From Candidatus Cloacimonadota bacterium (lineage in GTDB: Bacteria; Cloacimonadota; Cloacimonadia; Cloacimonadales; TCS61), in contig JASUTE010000007.1 of the NCBI GenBank assembly GCA_030445745.1, forward strand, positions 1 through 64,000: a stretch of 64,000 nt of DNA, read 5' to 3'. Below, one piece after another: positions 54,420-63,399 of this stretch; the first letter of the stretch is position 1, and each line of letters opens with the position of its first letter. Below the pieces are notes generated by a model. That model was not told where the DNA came from and ran no database searches. It saw only the letters and a list, made by a program, of their open reading frames with translations. The position numbers and the translations under genes are program-made.

Positions 54420-55671
54420 AATTATAACTAGCTGGATTTTTTTCCAAAGCTACAGTAACAATTTTTTTATCGGTTACCTGCAGAACTTTTATTTTCCAAG
54501 CTCCTGCTTGTATAGTAGTACCTTGTTTAGGAATACGGGCAAGTCTGTCTATAACCAGTCCAGCAATAGTTTCATAATCACCTTCGGGGATATTCAGGTC
54601 ATATTCATCGTTCAGAAAATCTATTTCCACATAACCCTGAACTTTGTAATTGTTTTCATCTAATTTTTCTACTTCCTGAGCTGTGTTGTCGTATTCATCC
54701 TCTATTTCGCCGACAATTTCTTCCAAAATATCTTCTATGGTAACAATACCCGAAGTTCCACCAAAAGAATCTACAATGATCACCATACTTTTTTTGTAAG
54801 TTTGCATTTCGGTAAGCAGGGTAGTTACATCGATGCTTTCGGGGGCGAAATAGGCTTCGCGGACAAAATCGAAAGCGGTAAGGCCATCATGACGATTGCG
54901 TTTCATTATATCGTAGATTATCAAAATTCCAATAATGTTATCCAGGTCTTCGTTATAAACTGGGAAGCGGGTGAAGCCCTCTTTTTTGGCGAGTGCTAAT
55001 ATGTCCTGCACAGGCATATCCTGAGGTAATGCTACTATTTCGGTGCGGTGGATCATCACATTTTCCGCTTTCAAATCTTTAAATTCTAAAACTTCTTCCA
55101 ACATTTCGCGCTGATTTTCTAAAAGCTGTCCATCGTTTTCGGTTTGGGAAAGCATATAGGAAAGGTCTTCCTTAGTGATGTTTTGCAAATTTCCATCTTC
55201 TGGTAGTTTAAAAAGCTTAGAAATACTTGAATCTAATACGTTTACTATTCCCAGAAAAGGTTTAAAAATTATGGCAAAGAAATTTATAAGAGGGTATGAA
55301 TTTTTTACCATTTTTTTAGCATTATCGCGAAACAGAGCTTTGGGAATGATTTCGGTGAATATTAGAACAAATCCAGTGAGAATTAGGATAAAAAGTTCAT
55401 TGCTAAGGTTAATTTGTTTGCGAGAATAGAAAAGTAGGAGGATACCGAGAGAGGTTATAATGATGAGAGAAAAGTTGGCCCCAATAAGTGTGGTAGCGAA
55501 AAATTTATTGGCCTGTTTATCGAATTTAGAGATGGTTTTGCTGGAATTTTCTTTTCCAAGTGGTCCAGAAAGCTTTAGTTGGCCCAAAGAGATGAGGCCA
55601 GTTTCCATGCCGGAAAAAAAGGCAGCCAGAACAAAAAAAACTAAGATAATAATAAAGGCGATTAACCACAT
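54403..55671 (-). CDS. CNNM/CBS 'hemolysin family' transporter-like protein
   Basis: A 422-residue membrane protein. The N-terminal CNNM (DUF21) domain spans about 1-180 with four membrane helices (AFIIILVFFVLAAFFSGMETGLISL at the start). It is followed by a pair of CBS domains (about 195-320: VMIHRTEIVALPQDMPVQDILALAKKEGFTRFPVY and the later MVIIVDSFGGTSGIVTIEDILEEIVGEIEDEYD) and a C-terminal CorC_HlyC domain (about 335-415). Homologues are linked to Mg2+/Co2+ efflux; a true haemolysin role is unlikely. It lies between prfA (3-nt gap) and guaD (overlap). Confidence 0.93.
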   Translation of the reverse strand: MWLIAFIIILVFFVLAAFFSGMETGLISLGQLKLSGPLGKENSSKTISKFDKQANKFFATTLIGANFSLIIITSLGILLLFYSRKQINLSNELFILILTGFVLIFTEIIPKALFRDNAKKMVKNSYPLINFFAIIFKPFLGIVNVLDSSISKLFKLPEDGNLQNITKEDLSYMLSQTENDGQLLENQREMLEEVLEFKDLKAENVMIHRTEIVALPQDMPVQDILALAKKEGFTRFPVYNEDLDNIIGILIIYDIMKRNRHDGLTAFDFVREAYFAPESIDVTTLLTEMQTYKKSMVIIVDSFGGTSGIVTIEDILEEIVGEIEDEYDNTAQEVEKLDENNYKVQGYVEIDFLNDEYDLNIPEGDYETIAGLVIDRLARIPKQGTTIQAGAWKIKVLQVTDKKIVTVALEKNPASYNYEQNN

Positions 55672-55674
55672 TTT

Positions 55675-56748
55675 TTAATTATTCATTATTTCGTTTTTAT
55701 GAGCTAATTTCAGATTTTCAATAAATTCATCCAAATCGCCTGCCAGAATGTTATCTAATTTATAAGATGTCAAATTTATTCTATGATCGGTAACTCGAGA
55801 TTGGGGAAAGTTGTAAGTGCGAATTTTGGCACTGCGATCACCGGTTCCAACTTGTGATTTACGTTTTTGAGCAATTTCAGCTTCTTGTTTGGAAATTTCC
55901 TGGGCTAGAAGGCGGGAGCGTAAAACTTTCAGCGCTTTTGTTTTGTTCTTCAGCTGCGATTTTTCATCTTGGCAAGTAACCACCATACCACTGGGAAGGT
56001 GAGTAATACGTACAGCTGAATCGGTAGTATTTACACTTTGCCCACCATGGCCAGAAGAGCGATAAACATCTATTTTCAGGTCATTGGGATTTATTTCCAC
56101 ATCAATATCTTCAGCTTCGGGCAACACAGCCACACTTACGGCAGAAGTATGTACCCGACCTTGCGATTCAGTTTCGGGTACACGCTGCACTCGGTGCACA
56201 CCGCTTTCATAGCGCATAGTGCCGTAAACATTTTTGCCGCTAAGTGAAAAAATAATCTCTTTGTAACCGCCCTGGCCAGTAGGGTTTGCAGAAATAACTT
56301 TATGCTTCCAGTTATTCTTTTCAGCAAAGTAGGAATACATTCTATAAAGATCAGCTGCAAATAGTGCAGCTTCATCGCCGCCAGTACCAGCGCGTATTTC
56401 CACGATAGCGTCTTTTTCATCATTGGGGTCTTTAGGTAGCAACTGCTCTTTTAAAATTTCCAACTGCTTATCGTATTGCTGTTGCAGTTCTTCCATCTCC
56501 ATCTCTGCCAACTGACGTAACTCTTCCTTGTTGCTGGTGGCAATGATTTCCTTATCACCGTTTATATCTTTTTCCAAATCTTTTACAGAATCATAGCTGC
56601 GCAGGATCTTTTCCAATTCTTTAAAACGACGGGAAATTTTGCCATAGTACTTTCTGTTACTCATTTTGGCAGGGTCATAGATCTCTTTTTTCAGATCTTC
56701 GTATTCGTTTTTCAGTTCGATTATCTTTTCTTCAGGAATAGATTCCAT
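55675..56748 (-). CDS. prfA: Peptide chain release factor 1
   Basis: A 357-residue class I release factor reading UAA and UAG. The GGQ loop is in [27 protein letters not shown], and the codon-recognition tripeptide region [18 protein letters not shown] carries a P-x-T motif (PET), which marks RF1 against the SPF of RF2. [20 protein letters not shown] and the C-terminal [35 protein letters not shown] are typical. Located two bases after the DUF1385 gene and three before the CNNM gene. No prmC methyltransferase gene is next to it, which is the common neighbour in other phyla. Confidence 0.97.
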   Translation of the reverse strand: MESIPEEKIIELKNEYEDLKKEIYDPAKMSNRKYYGKISRRFKELEKILRSYDSVKDLEKDINGDKEIIATSNKEELRQLAEMEMEELQQQYDKQLEILKEQLLPKDPNDEKDAIVEIRAGTGGDEAALFAADLYRMYSYFAEKNNWKHKVISANPTGQGGYKEIIFSLSGKNVYGTMRYESGVHRVQRVPETESQGRVHTSAVSVAVLPEAEDIDVEINPNDLKIDVYRSSGHGGQSVNTTDSAVRITHLPSGMVVTCQDEKSQLKNKTKALKVLRSRLLAQEISKQEAEIAQKRKSQVGTGDRSAKIRTYNFPQSRVTDHRINLTSYKLDNILAGDLDEFIENLKLAHKNEIMNN

Positions 56749-56750
56749 AT

Positions 56751-57710
56751 TTAATTTTCCTCAATTATTTTAACATTTGCTGGAATATCCATTTCCAAAG
56801 CACATTTCATAGCTATTACAGCTGTTTCTATTTGTTCATGGTCTGGAGGTTGTGTAGTGATTTTTTGCAACGCCAGACCGGGCGCTGTCATTAATTTTAC
56901 CAGGGGATGATTAATATTTTTACCAGATAATTTTAGGATTTCATAAGAAATTCCGGCAACAAGCGGGGTTAGAAAAATAAGATGATAGGCAATACGCATT
57001 GGCAGGCTAGGAGTGTGCCATAAATAAGCCACCAAGGTGTCCACAAGTGAAAATATGATAATAGAAACCAATAAAACAAAGAAAATAAAACTTGTGCCAC
57101 AGCGCGGATGCAGGGTGGAAAAATTATCTATCTGTGGTGGTATCAGCTCTGCTTTATTCTCGTAAGCAAATACGGATTTATGTTCAGCGCCGTGGTATTG
57201 GAAAAGTCGTTTTACATCTTTCATAAAACTAATAATCCAAACATAGAGCACAAAAAAGATAATACGAACAGCACCAGCAAAAAGGTTGAAATAGAGATTT
57301 TCCTTACTCAAGTTCAACCAGGAAGCTATTTGGTATGGTAAATAAACAAAAAGTAGAAAAGCTAGAGCAAAGGCAAAAATGTAGCCCACAATATCTTCAA
57401 CTTGTTGGCGAAATTTCGATTTTTCCTTACTTTGCGTCTCTTTTTCTGCTTCCCAATCTATTTCAGCTCGTTTAGCAGAAAAATTTAGTGATTTCATTCC
57501 TATTATCAGCATCTCTATAAGCGAGACAAAACCGCGAATAATGGGAAGTCCTAAAAATTTATTTTTTTGGGTAATACTGATGAATTTTTCTTTTTTTACT
57601 TCTATCGATTTATCTTTACGGCGAATGGCGGTTGCCAAATACAGTGGACCACGCATCATTACGCCTTCTATAACGGCTTGGCCACCCACTTGGATGTTTT
57701 TTTCGGACAT
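56751..57710 (-). CDS. DUF1385 membrane protein
   Basis: A 319-residue membrane protein of the DUF1385 (YqhQ) family, from the ATG at 57710 with GGAGT upstream; ten codons of open frame before it lie in the rpmE terminator. The family opening [16 protein letters not shown] is complete, and [71 protein letters not shown] and [21 protein letters not shown] follow, with about four membrane helices. In many genomes it sits, as here, between rpmE and prfA, but its function is unknown. Confidence 0.93.
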   Translation of the reverse strand: MSEKNIQVGGQAVIEGVMMRGPLYLATAIRRKDKSIEVKKEKFISITQKNKFLGLPIIRGFVSLIEMLIIGMKSLNFSAKRAEIDWEAEKETQSKEKSKFRQQVEDIVGYIFAFALAFLLFVYLPYQIASWLNLSKENLYFNLFAGAVRIIFFVLYVWIISFMKDVKRLFQYHGAEHKSVFAYENKAELIPPQIDNFSTLHPRCGTSFIFFVLLVSIIIFSLVDTLVAYLWHTPSLPMRIAYHLIFLTPLVAGISYEILKLSGKNINHPLVKLMTAPGLALQKITTQPPDHEQIETAVIAMKCALEMDIPANVKIIEEN

Positions 57711-57722
57711 ATGGTTACTCCT

Positions 57723-57767
57723 AAAAAAAGCGCACCACAAGCCTGAAAATGTTCAGTTGTGGTGCGC
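57723..57767 (-). terminator. Terminator after rpmE
   Basis: Perfect 11-bp stem GCGCACCACAA / TTGTGGTGCGC around a 16-nt loop, followed on the minus strand by seven T. It stands 12 nt beyond the rpmE stop and 13 nt before the DUF1385 ATG, so the DUF1385-prfA run would depend on read-through or a promoter within the hairpin region. Confidence 0.92.
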
Positions 57768-57778
57768 AAATAAAAAAA

Positions 57779-57988
57779 CTATTTCTTATTATTTTTGCTA
57801 TATTTTTGTTTAAATTTTTCTACACGACCAGCTTTTTCTAAAGATCGTTGTTTACCTGTGTAGAAGGGGTGACATTCAGAGCAGATTTGCACATTAAGCT
57901 CTTCTGCAGTGGAACGTGTCTCGAATGTGTTTCCACAAGCGCATTTTACAGTTACTTTTTCATACTTGGGATGAATTCCTTTTTTCAT
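57779..57988 (-). CDS. rpmE: 50S ribosomal protein L31, zinc-binding type
   Basis: A 69-residue L31 of the C+ (zinc) type: [48 protein letters not shown], with Cys16, Cys18, Cys36 and Cys39 as zinc ligands and the usual basic tail. GGAGATAT precedes the ATG. It is followed by a strong terminator and then the DUF1385-prfA genes. Confidence 0.97.
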   Translation of the reverse strand: MKKGIHPKYEKVTVKCACGNTFETRSTAEELNVQICSECHPFYTGKQRSLEKAGRVEKFKQKYSKNNKK

Positions 57989-58079
57989 GATATATCTCCT
58001 AATTTTTTACAACATATTTTTATCGAATGACGATATTTTAAGCTAAGGTTTTGCTGTCAACGATTTTATCATAGTTTTC

Positions 58080-58352
58080 TTATTCCAATTTATAAAGATA
58101 ATAATTTCGACCGATAGCACGCTTTATATCCAGAAGGGTTTCGTTGTCACGAAATAAAAATTCTTCTAAAAGCATATAATTTTCGCTATTATACTGGTAG
58201 AAATATTTGTAGAGCAGGGTTTTGGGGTTATTCTGTCTTTGAATCTGCTCTACATCTAATACAAAATCCCGCTTTAATAAATCTGCCTGCTCAGATGAGA
58301 TACGGTAGGGAAATTTAGGACAGGAATCAATAATCTGAAGGGTTGTTTTCAT
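58080..58352 (-). CDS. Small protein of unknown function
   Basis: A 90-residue soluble protein with no recognised domain (MKTTLQIIDSCPKFPYRISSEQ...LLYKYFYQYNSENYMLLEEFLFRDNETLLDIKRAIGRNYYLYKLE). It is rich in Tyr, Phe and charged residues and has no signal or membrane segment. It overlaps the upstream membrane-protein gene by 26 bases, so it is the last gene of a three-gene minus-strand operon with a zinc-ribbon membrane peptide and a multi-pass membrane protein. Confidence 0.65.
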   Translation of the reverse strand: MKTTLQIIDSCPKFPYRISSEQADLLKRDFVLDVEQIQRQNNPKTLLYKYFYQYNSENYMLLEEFLFRDNETLLDIKRAIGRNYYLYKLE

Positions 58353-58776
58353 CTGTTTTCTTTCTGAACAACACTACGATTCCCAAAATTATCAATATAA
58401 TTCCCAAAAAGGCGGTAAAGGAAATTTTTCCGAAATATTCGTGTTCCTGCAGCCCAATTCCAATTAGCACCACACCTGGAACAAGGGGCCACCAGTGAGA
58501 AGTTTTCCTATATAATTTGTGGATAATGTAAATTGCAGAAAATCCTAAGCCTAAGCCAATAGTTGGAAAATTAAACATCTCACCCACAGAAATACCTAAA
58601 AGTATGCAGCCTGGGATAAGGTAGCCATAGCGATTTCGATAAAAATAGGCTGCCACAAAAACAACTCCTAAAATTAGCAGAAAGTAATTTTGACTTTGAT
58701 AATTGAAAATCTCTGAAAGCAGCAAAACTATTCCGATGAGAATAACAAAAATACCTGCAAATAAATTTTTCTTCAC
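58327..58776 (-). CDS. Small multi-pass membrane protein
   Basis: A 149-residue membrane protein from a GTG at 58776 with AGGAGGCGAG directly upstream; longer readings run back into the preceding small gene and lack a site. Five to six hydrophobic segments (KKNLFAGIFVILIGIVLLLSEIF, YFLLILGVVFVAAYFYRN, YLIPGCILLGISVGEMF, IGLGLGFSAIYIIHKL, WWPLVPGVVLIGIGLQEH, FLGIILIILGIVVLFRKK) recall the DUF5668/LiaF-type transmembrane repeats. Function unknown. It lies 8 nt after the zinc-ribbon gene. Confidence 0.75.
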   Translation of the reverse strand: MKKNLFAGIFVILIGIVLLLSEIFNYQSQNYFLLILGVVFVAAYFYRNRYGYLIPGCILLGISVGEMFNFPTIGLGLGFSAIYIIHKLYRKTSHWWPLVPGVVLIGIGLQEHEYFGKISFTAFLGIILIILGIVVLFRKKTDENNPSDY

Positions 58777-58784
58777 CTCGCCTC

Positions 58785-58964
58785 CTAACCGGACTGGATT
58801 ATCGCCAATACAATGAATAAAATAACGAAAACTAACAGTGCTAACAAGATAATATTTCCCAAAAGCGGCATTTTTAACAACGTACCACAATGGGGACAAC
58901 GTTTGGCATTTTTGCCCACTTTTTTACCACAACTTCTGCATACTATTGTATTTTTCTTTGCCAT
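58785..58964 (-). CDS. Zinc-ribbon single-pass membrane peptide
   Basis: A 59-residue protein: MAKKNTIVCRSCGKKVGKNAKRCPHCGTLL is a CxxC-x10-CxxC zinc ribbon (Cys9, Cys12, Cys23, Cys26), and MPLLGNIILLALLVFVILFIVLAIIQSG is one membrane helix at the C-terminus. Such zinc-ribbon-plus-helix proteins are widespread and uncharacterised. The ATG at 58964 follows GGAGTAATA. It is the first gene of the operon with the multi-pass membrane protein. Confidence 0.82.
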   Translation of the reverse strand: MAKKNTIVCRSCGKKVGKNAKRCPHCGTLLKMPLLGNIILLALLVFVILFIVLAIIQSG

Positions 58965-59130
58965 TATTACTCCAGATTTTTTATAGTTACTAAGATAATT
59001 TTTACATTGAACTTGTAAATAAAAATAAGTTTGCCTATTTTTTTGCCAACTTAATTTCGATTCTTAAACAACTTTGCTTTACAATACTAAGAAAAGAATA
59101 TTTCTGGTATAAAAAAATAAAAGGAATATA

Positions 59131-59964
59131 ATGATGGGAAAGATCGATCTTCATATTCATACGAATTGTTCCGACGGAGTTTTTAGTGTTAAAGAAGTTT
59201 TGGAAATGGCAGGAAATAATAGCTATACACCCATCTCTATAACAGATCATGATACAATTGAAGCTTATGATACAGCTTTTCCTATTGCTCAAGCAATGGG
59301 AATAGAGCTGATACCAGGTGTGGAAATAAGCAGTGAATACAAAACCCGCGATGTGCATATCTTAGCTTACAATTTCGATTTGGAAAATAAAACGTTTCGC
59401 AAGTTGTTGCATAAGATATACAAAGGCAGGTTTGTACGTGCTAAGAAAATTATAAAAAAATTGGCTAATTCGGGTTTTAACGTTAATTTGAAAGAGATAA
59501 AAAAGGTAGCTGGTGACAGTAATCTTATTGGGAGACCGCATATTGCCAGGGTGCTAATGGAAAAAGGGTATTTTAAACATCCGCAAATTATATTCGATAA
59601 ATATTTGGGAGAGGAGGGCAAAGCGTTTGTACCCAAATTAACCTTTACAACCGAAAAGGTGATAAAAAAGATCCAAGAAGCCGGCGGCGTAGCAGTTTTG
59701 GCACACCCGCATCTATTAAAAGATGATAAGATGGTAAAAGAAATTATTGAGATGGGAATTGACGGTTTGGAGGTGTTTTATTATAAATGTACAGAACAGG
59801 AAAAGGAACGTTACAACAACTTAGCTCTGCAACACGGCCTTATTCGCACTGGTGGCAGCGATTTCCATGGCTTTATGAAAGATGATGCTTTGCAAAATTT
59901 TTCAGCGCCACCGCTGGTTTTAGCTGAGCTTAACAAAATGAAAAGGAGTAAGCAAGATGAGTGA
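59131..59964 (+). CDS. PHP-domain phosphoesterase (second copy)
   Basis: A 277-residue PHP protein and paralogue of the gene at 36713-37537. It shows the same order of metal motifs: KIDLHIHTNCSDGVFS, SITDHDTIEAYD, PGVEISSEYKTRDVHILAYNF, LIGRPHIARVLMEKGYF, VLAHPHLLKDD and RTGGSDFHG. YciV-like 3',5'-bisphosphonucleoside phosphatase or RNA 5'-trimming activity is the likely class. AAAAGGA precedes two tandem ATG codons (59131 and 59134). The 3' end overlaps the next gene by eight bases, opening a four-gene plus-strand run that ends in two glycosyltransferases. Confidence 0.9.
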   Translation: MMGKIDLHIHTNCSDGVFSVKEVLEMAGNNSYTPISITDHDTIEAYDTAFPIAQAMGIELIPGVEISSEYKTRDVHILAYNFDLENKTFRKLLHKIYKGRFVRAKKIIKKLANSGFNVNLKEIKKVAGDSNLIGRPHIARVLMEKGYFKHPQIIFDKYLGEEGKAFVPKLTFTTEKVIKKIQEAGGVAVLAHPHLLKDDKMVKEIIEMGIDGLEVFYYKCTEQEKERYNNLALQHGLIRTGGSDFHGFMKDDALQNFSAPPLVLAELNKMKRSKQDE

Positions 59965-60448
59965 TAGATTATTTATTAAGCAATTACCCAAAAAGTTTAA
60001 AATGAATCCTTTTGTACGCTGGTTTACATTTTTATTTGGAATTTTTGCCATTGTATATGCTATATGGGTCATATTCTATAAGATAACAGCAGATTCTTCT
60101 ACATTTTACAAAATAGTACCTTTTATTATCTTATTTTTAGCGCTAAATTCAGTTATGAAAAATCTGATAAGCCTTAATTCTGTAAAATTCACTAAAGACA
60201 AATTAATATTTGGTTTTTTGGGTAAGAAAGCTGTAAAAATCGATTGGGATAAGATAAAAAAATTACAAGTTCATCCCAGTAAAAACCGTTATGCTACTTT
60301 GATCTACGAAGAAGATGGACAAGAGAAAGAATTTCATTTCACCATTGCCTTTCCTCAAATTTTAGAAATATTAAATGGCATAGGCGAAATGGCACCAGAT
60401 ATCGAGCTGGATGATTTTATGAAAAAGGTGATAATTAATGAAGGTTAA
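59957..60448 (+). CDS. Membrane protein with PH-like domain
   Basis: A 163-residue protein with two membrane helices near the N-terminus (about 21-41 and 49-66), followed by a soluble beta domain (VKFTKDKLIFGFLGKKAVKIDWDKIKKLQVHPSKNRYATLIYEEDGQEKEFHFTIAFPQILEILNGI) that has the strand pattern of bacterial PH-like domains. The function is unknown. Overlaps both neighbours (8 and 11 bases), so it is translated within the operon with the PHP protein and glycosyltransferases. Confidence 0.72.
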   Translation: MSDRLFIKQLPKKFKMNPFVRWFTFLFGIFAIVYAIWVIFYKITADSSTFYKIVPFIILFLALNSVMKNLISLNSVKFTKDKLIFGFLGKKAVKIDWDKIKKLQVHPSKNRYATLIYEEDGQEKEFHFTIAFPQILEILNGIGEMAPDIELDDFMKKVIINEG

Positions 60449-61496
60449 AACCGCTTGTCGCCATTTTAAAGGCGATATTCCCTGCCAGCCACATAAAGAG
60501 TACGGTGTACACTGTTCAGAGTGCGCCTATTATGAAAAAATTGATCATTCTATCTTAATAATAAAACTTGGCGCTGCTGGAGATGTGATAAGAACAACGC
60601 CAATACTGCACAAAATAAGCAAAGAATTCCCCAAAGCCGAAATTACTTGGCTCACCGATTATCCGGAGTTTGTTCCTAAAAGGTATGTGCAGAACATTTT
60701 AGCATGGAATTTGCAAAACGTTATTTGGTTGCAGAATCGTGAGTTTGACCTGCTGTTGAATTTAGATAAAGATAAACCCGCTTTAGGGTTGGCAGAATCT
60801 GTGCAGGCTGAACAGAAAATAGGCTATTTACCAAACAACACCGGTAAATGTGTGCCAGCAGATGAAAATGCCAAGTATAAATGGCTTACCGGACTTTTCG
60901 ATGATGTGAATAGGGAAAATACAAAATCGTATCCGCAGGAGATTTTCGAGATTTGCGATTGGAAATTTAACCAAGAAAAATATATTTTAGAGCTTCCCAC
61001 TTATGAACCTGTTTTTGAACTCTCTCAAACTAAAAAGATAATTGGTTTGAACACTGGCTGCGGTACACGCTGGCAAACCCGGTTGTGGGGAGAGGAAAAT
61101 TGGCAAAAACTGGCAGATTCATTAGCAGCAGAGGGTTTTTTACCACTACTTCTGGGCGGTAAGCAGGAAGATGAACTTAATCGCAGGATAGCAGCAGCCA
61201 GCCCAGCAGTCTATCTGGGTGCATTTTCACTGGCAAATTTTATTCATCTGGTGAATAGATGCAGTTTGGTGGTTACATCTGTAACTATGACTATGCACAT
61301 TGCCATCGCTTTAGAAAAGAGATTGGTAGTTTTGAACAATATTTTTAATAAAAATGAATTTGAAATGTATGGATTGGGAAAGATCTTAGAGCCAGATAAA
61401 CCCTGTTTGGGTTGCTATAGGAATAGTTGTCCTGAACCATGCCTGAAAACCATTTCACCTCAAACTGTTTTACAAGCTATTGAAGAGTTATTATGA
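60438..61496 (+). CDS. Glycosyltransferase family 9 (heptosyltransferase-like)
   Basis: A 352-residue GT9 enzyme, the family of lipopolysaccharide heptosyltransferases. The core begins at about residue 37 (HSILIIKLGAAGDVIRTTPILHKISKEFPKAEITWLTD), with GLNTGCGTRWQTRLWGEENWQKLADSL for the donor site and VVTSVTMTMHIAIALEKRLVVLNN late in the fold. An unusual 36-residue N-terminal extension carries four Cys and two His (ACRHFKGDIPCQPHKEYGVHCSEC), and the end has CLGCYRNSCPEPC, so metal binding is plausible. It fits with the rfaD product (ADP-heptose). Overlaps the next gene by four bases (ATGA). Confidence 0.88.
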   Translation: MKVKTACRHFKGDIPCQPHKEYGVHCSECAYYEKIDHSILIIKLGAAGDVIRTTPILHKISKEFPKAEITWLTDYPEFVPKRYVQNILAWNLQNVIWLQNREFDLLLNLDKDKPALGLAESVQAEQKIGYLPNNTGKCVPADENAKYKWLTGLFDDVNRENTKSYPQEIFEICDWKFNQEKYILELPTYEPVFELSQTKKIIGLNTGCGTRWQTRLWGEENWQKLADSLAAEGFLPLLLGGKQEDELNRRIAAASPAVYLGAFSLANFIHLVNRCSLVVTSVTMTMHIAIALEKRLVVLNNIFNKNEFEMYGLGKILEPDKPCLGCYRNSCPEPCLKTISPQTVLQAIEELL

Positions 61497-62611
61497 AAAT
61501 AGCTTTTTTAGGGCCGGCCTATCCGTTTCGCGGCGGCATTGCTCAATTTATCGAATTACTGGCTAAGCAGTTTGACAAAGAGCATCAAGTTAAAATATTT
61601 ACCTTTCATAAACAATATCCTAAGCTGATATTTCCTGGTAAAGAGCAGCAAGATAGAACTGGTAAAACGCCAAATATCGAAATTGAACCGGTTCTTACTC
61701 CCTATAATCCTATCACTTGGCCTTCTGCTGTAAAAAAAATAAAAAAGTGGCAGCCTGACCTGCTTATCTTTAAATATTGGATACCATTTTTTGCTCCAGC
61801 TTTTGGTTACATCGTGCGCAGACTAAAATGCAAAACAGTTTGCCTGATCGATAATATAGAATTTCACGAAAAATGGCTATTTGCCGAGAAGTTTACTCGC
61901 TATGCATTGGGAAATTGCGATTTGCTTTTTACCATGTCTGCTGCGGTTTGGCAAGATGCTAAGTGCATCTTTCCCCAAAAACAAATTGTAGAGGCTTTTC
62001 ATCCGCCTTACGATTGTTATAATCAACAAAAATATACCAAACAAACCGCTAAACAGAAGCTGGAATTAACAGACAAGCGAGTTATCCTGTTTTTTGGTTA
62101 TATAAAACCATACAAGGGCTTAGATTTACTAATCGCAGCCTTTTCTAAGCTAAAAAAACAGCTTCCAAACTTGCATTTGCTTATTGTAGGCGAAGTATAT
62201 GGTGATGACCAAGTTTATTTTGATATGCTCCGTGACTTTGACGTGGCAGCCGACACAACTTTTATAAATAGATTTGTAAGTGATGTTGAAGTGGAACTAT
62301 ATTTCAAAGCTGCTGATGTTTTAGCATTGCCCTACAAGCAGGCAACTCAGAGCGGGGTTTTGCATATAGCCTATGATATGGGATTGGGAGCAGTTTCTAC
62401 TCCCCAGGGTGGTTTACCGGAGCTGATAGAAGATGGTAAAACTGGTTTGGTTGCCAAGGAAACAACTGCTCAGGCAATATCTACAGCGTTAGCTTCCTAT
62501 TTGGAATTGGATTTAGAAAAAATAAGCGCAAATTGTATTGCAAAGAGCAAAGAGTCGTCTTGGAGTAAATTAGCGGAATTGATAATCAAAAAAGTTCAGG
62601 CCGAAACCTGA
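61493..62611 (+). CDS. Glycosyltransferase family 4
   Basis: A 372-residue GT-B glycosyltransferase. The N-terminal GPAYPFRGGIAQFIELLAKQF (nucleotide-sugar family opening) and the C-terminal donor domain with ILFFGYIKPYKGLDLLIAAFSKLKK, LLIVGEVYGDD, RFVSDVEVELYFKAADVLALPYKQATQSGVLHIAYDMGLGAVSTPQGGLPELIEDGKTGLV (E-x7-E-type acceptor/donor motif) place it in GT4. It probably acts on lipopolysaccharide or another envelope glycan, given its coupling to the GT9 gene. Sugar specificity cannot be read. Confidence 0.9.
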   Translation: MKIAFLGPAYPFRGGIAQFIELLAKQFDKEHQVKIFTFHKQYPKLIFPGKEQQDRTGKTPNIEIEPVLTPYNPITWPSAVKKIKKWQPDLLIFKYWIPFFAPAFGYIVRRLKCKTVCLIDNIEFHEKWLFAEKFTRYALGNCDLLFTMSAAVWQDAKCIFPQKQIVEAFHPPYDCYNQQKYTKQTAKQKLELTDKRVILFFGYIKPYKGLDLLIAAFSKLKKQLPNLHLLIVGEVYGDDQVYFDMLRDFDVAADTTFINRFVSDVEVELYFKAADVLALPYKQATQSGVLHIAYDMGLGAVSTPQGGLPELIEDGKTGLVAKETTAQAISTALASYLELDLEKISANCIAKSKESSWSKLAELIIKKVQAET

Positions 62612-62618
62612 ACTTTTT
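62589..62618. terminator. Bidirectional terminator between GT4 and ferredoxin genes
   Basis: AAAAAGTTCAGG / CCTGAACTTTTT, a perfect 12-bp stem with a 6-nt loop. The left arm and loop lie within the last codons of the glycosyltransferase gene, whose TGA is in the right arm. It also serves the ferredoxin gene ending at 62624. Confidence 0.9.
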
Positions 62619-62623
62619 AAGTT

Positions 62624-62800
62624 CTATTTTCCGTTGTTAATCTTTATCGCTTCTATGGGGCATGCTTCTGCACAATCCCCGCAGGTGATGCAGGCATTGG
62701 TGATCTCATATTGCCCTTCTCCTTCTACAATAGCAGAAACTGGACAAACATCAGCACAGATACCGCAACTAACACATTCCGAAGTTATAATATATTTCAT
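62624..62800 (-). CDS. 2[4Fe-4S] ferredoxin
   Basis: A 58-residue clostridial-type ferredoxin. Two complete cluster motifs are visible: [12 protein letters not shown] (first) and [12 protein letters not shown] (second), each CxxCxxCxxxCP, with the central loop [16 protein letters not shown]. It is a low-potential electron carrier of anaerobic metabolism. AGGAGCC precedes the ATG. It lies 26 nt after frr on the same strand and may be co-transcribed with pyrH-frr. Confidence 0.94.
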   Translation of the reverse strand: MKYIITSECVSCGICADVCPVSAIVEGEGQYEITNACITCGDCAEACPIEAIKINNGK

Positions 62801-62825
62801 GCAGGCTCCTTGATGAGGAAGTTGA

Positions 62826-63380
62826 TTAAACTTCCATTATTTCTTCTTCCTTAGCTTTAGCTGCCTCAGTTATTTTATCTACCCATTTATCGGTAAGTTC
62901 CTGGATATCTTCCAGAAGTGCTGTTTTATCATCTTCGCTTATTTCGCTGTTCTTTTCCATTTTTTTGGCTACGTCATTGCTGCTGCGCCGAATATTGCGA
63001 ATTTCTATTTTAGCTTCTTCCTCCATTTTTTTTATTTCTTTCACAATCTCTTTTCGGGTTTCTTCGGTTAGAGGTTGGAAAGGAAGGCGAATTACGTTAC
63101 CATCGTTATCTGGAGTAACACCAATATTGGAAGCTAAGATAGCTTTTTCGATAAGAGGCAGAGTAGATTTATCCCAAGGTTGAATTACGATGAGCCTTGG
63201 TTCTGGAATAGAGATGTTGCCGAGTTGTTTAATGGGAGTAGGCTGACCATAATAATCGATTTTAACGTCATCCAGAGCAGAGCTGTTGGCTCTTCCTGTG
63301 CGTGTTTTCGAAAATCTTTGCAGCATTGCTTTAAATGCGTTTTCCATTTGGGTTTCAGTGTCTTTTAAAAGCTTATCCAT
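62826..63380 (-). CDS. frr: Ribosome recycling factor
   Basis: A 184-residue ribosome recycling factor, which splits post-termination ribosomes with [68 protein letters not shown], then [50 protein letters not shown], and the final [24 protein letters not shown] cover the whole family. It follows pyrH, the usual arrangement (rpsB-tsf-pyrH-frr); rpsB and tsf would lie beyond the window. Confidence 0.97.
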   Translation of the reverse strand: MDKLLKDTETQMENAFKAMLQRFSKTRTGRANSSALDDVKIDYYGQPTPIKQLGNISIPEPRLIVIQPWDKSTLPLIEKAILASNIGVTPDNDGNVIRLPFQPLTEETRKEIVKEIKKMEEEAKIEIRNIRRSSNDVAKKMEKNSEISEDDKTALLEDIQELTDKWVDKITEAAKAKEEEIMEV

Positions 63381-63399
63381 AATTTATTCCCTTGTTTAA

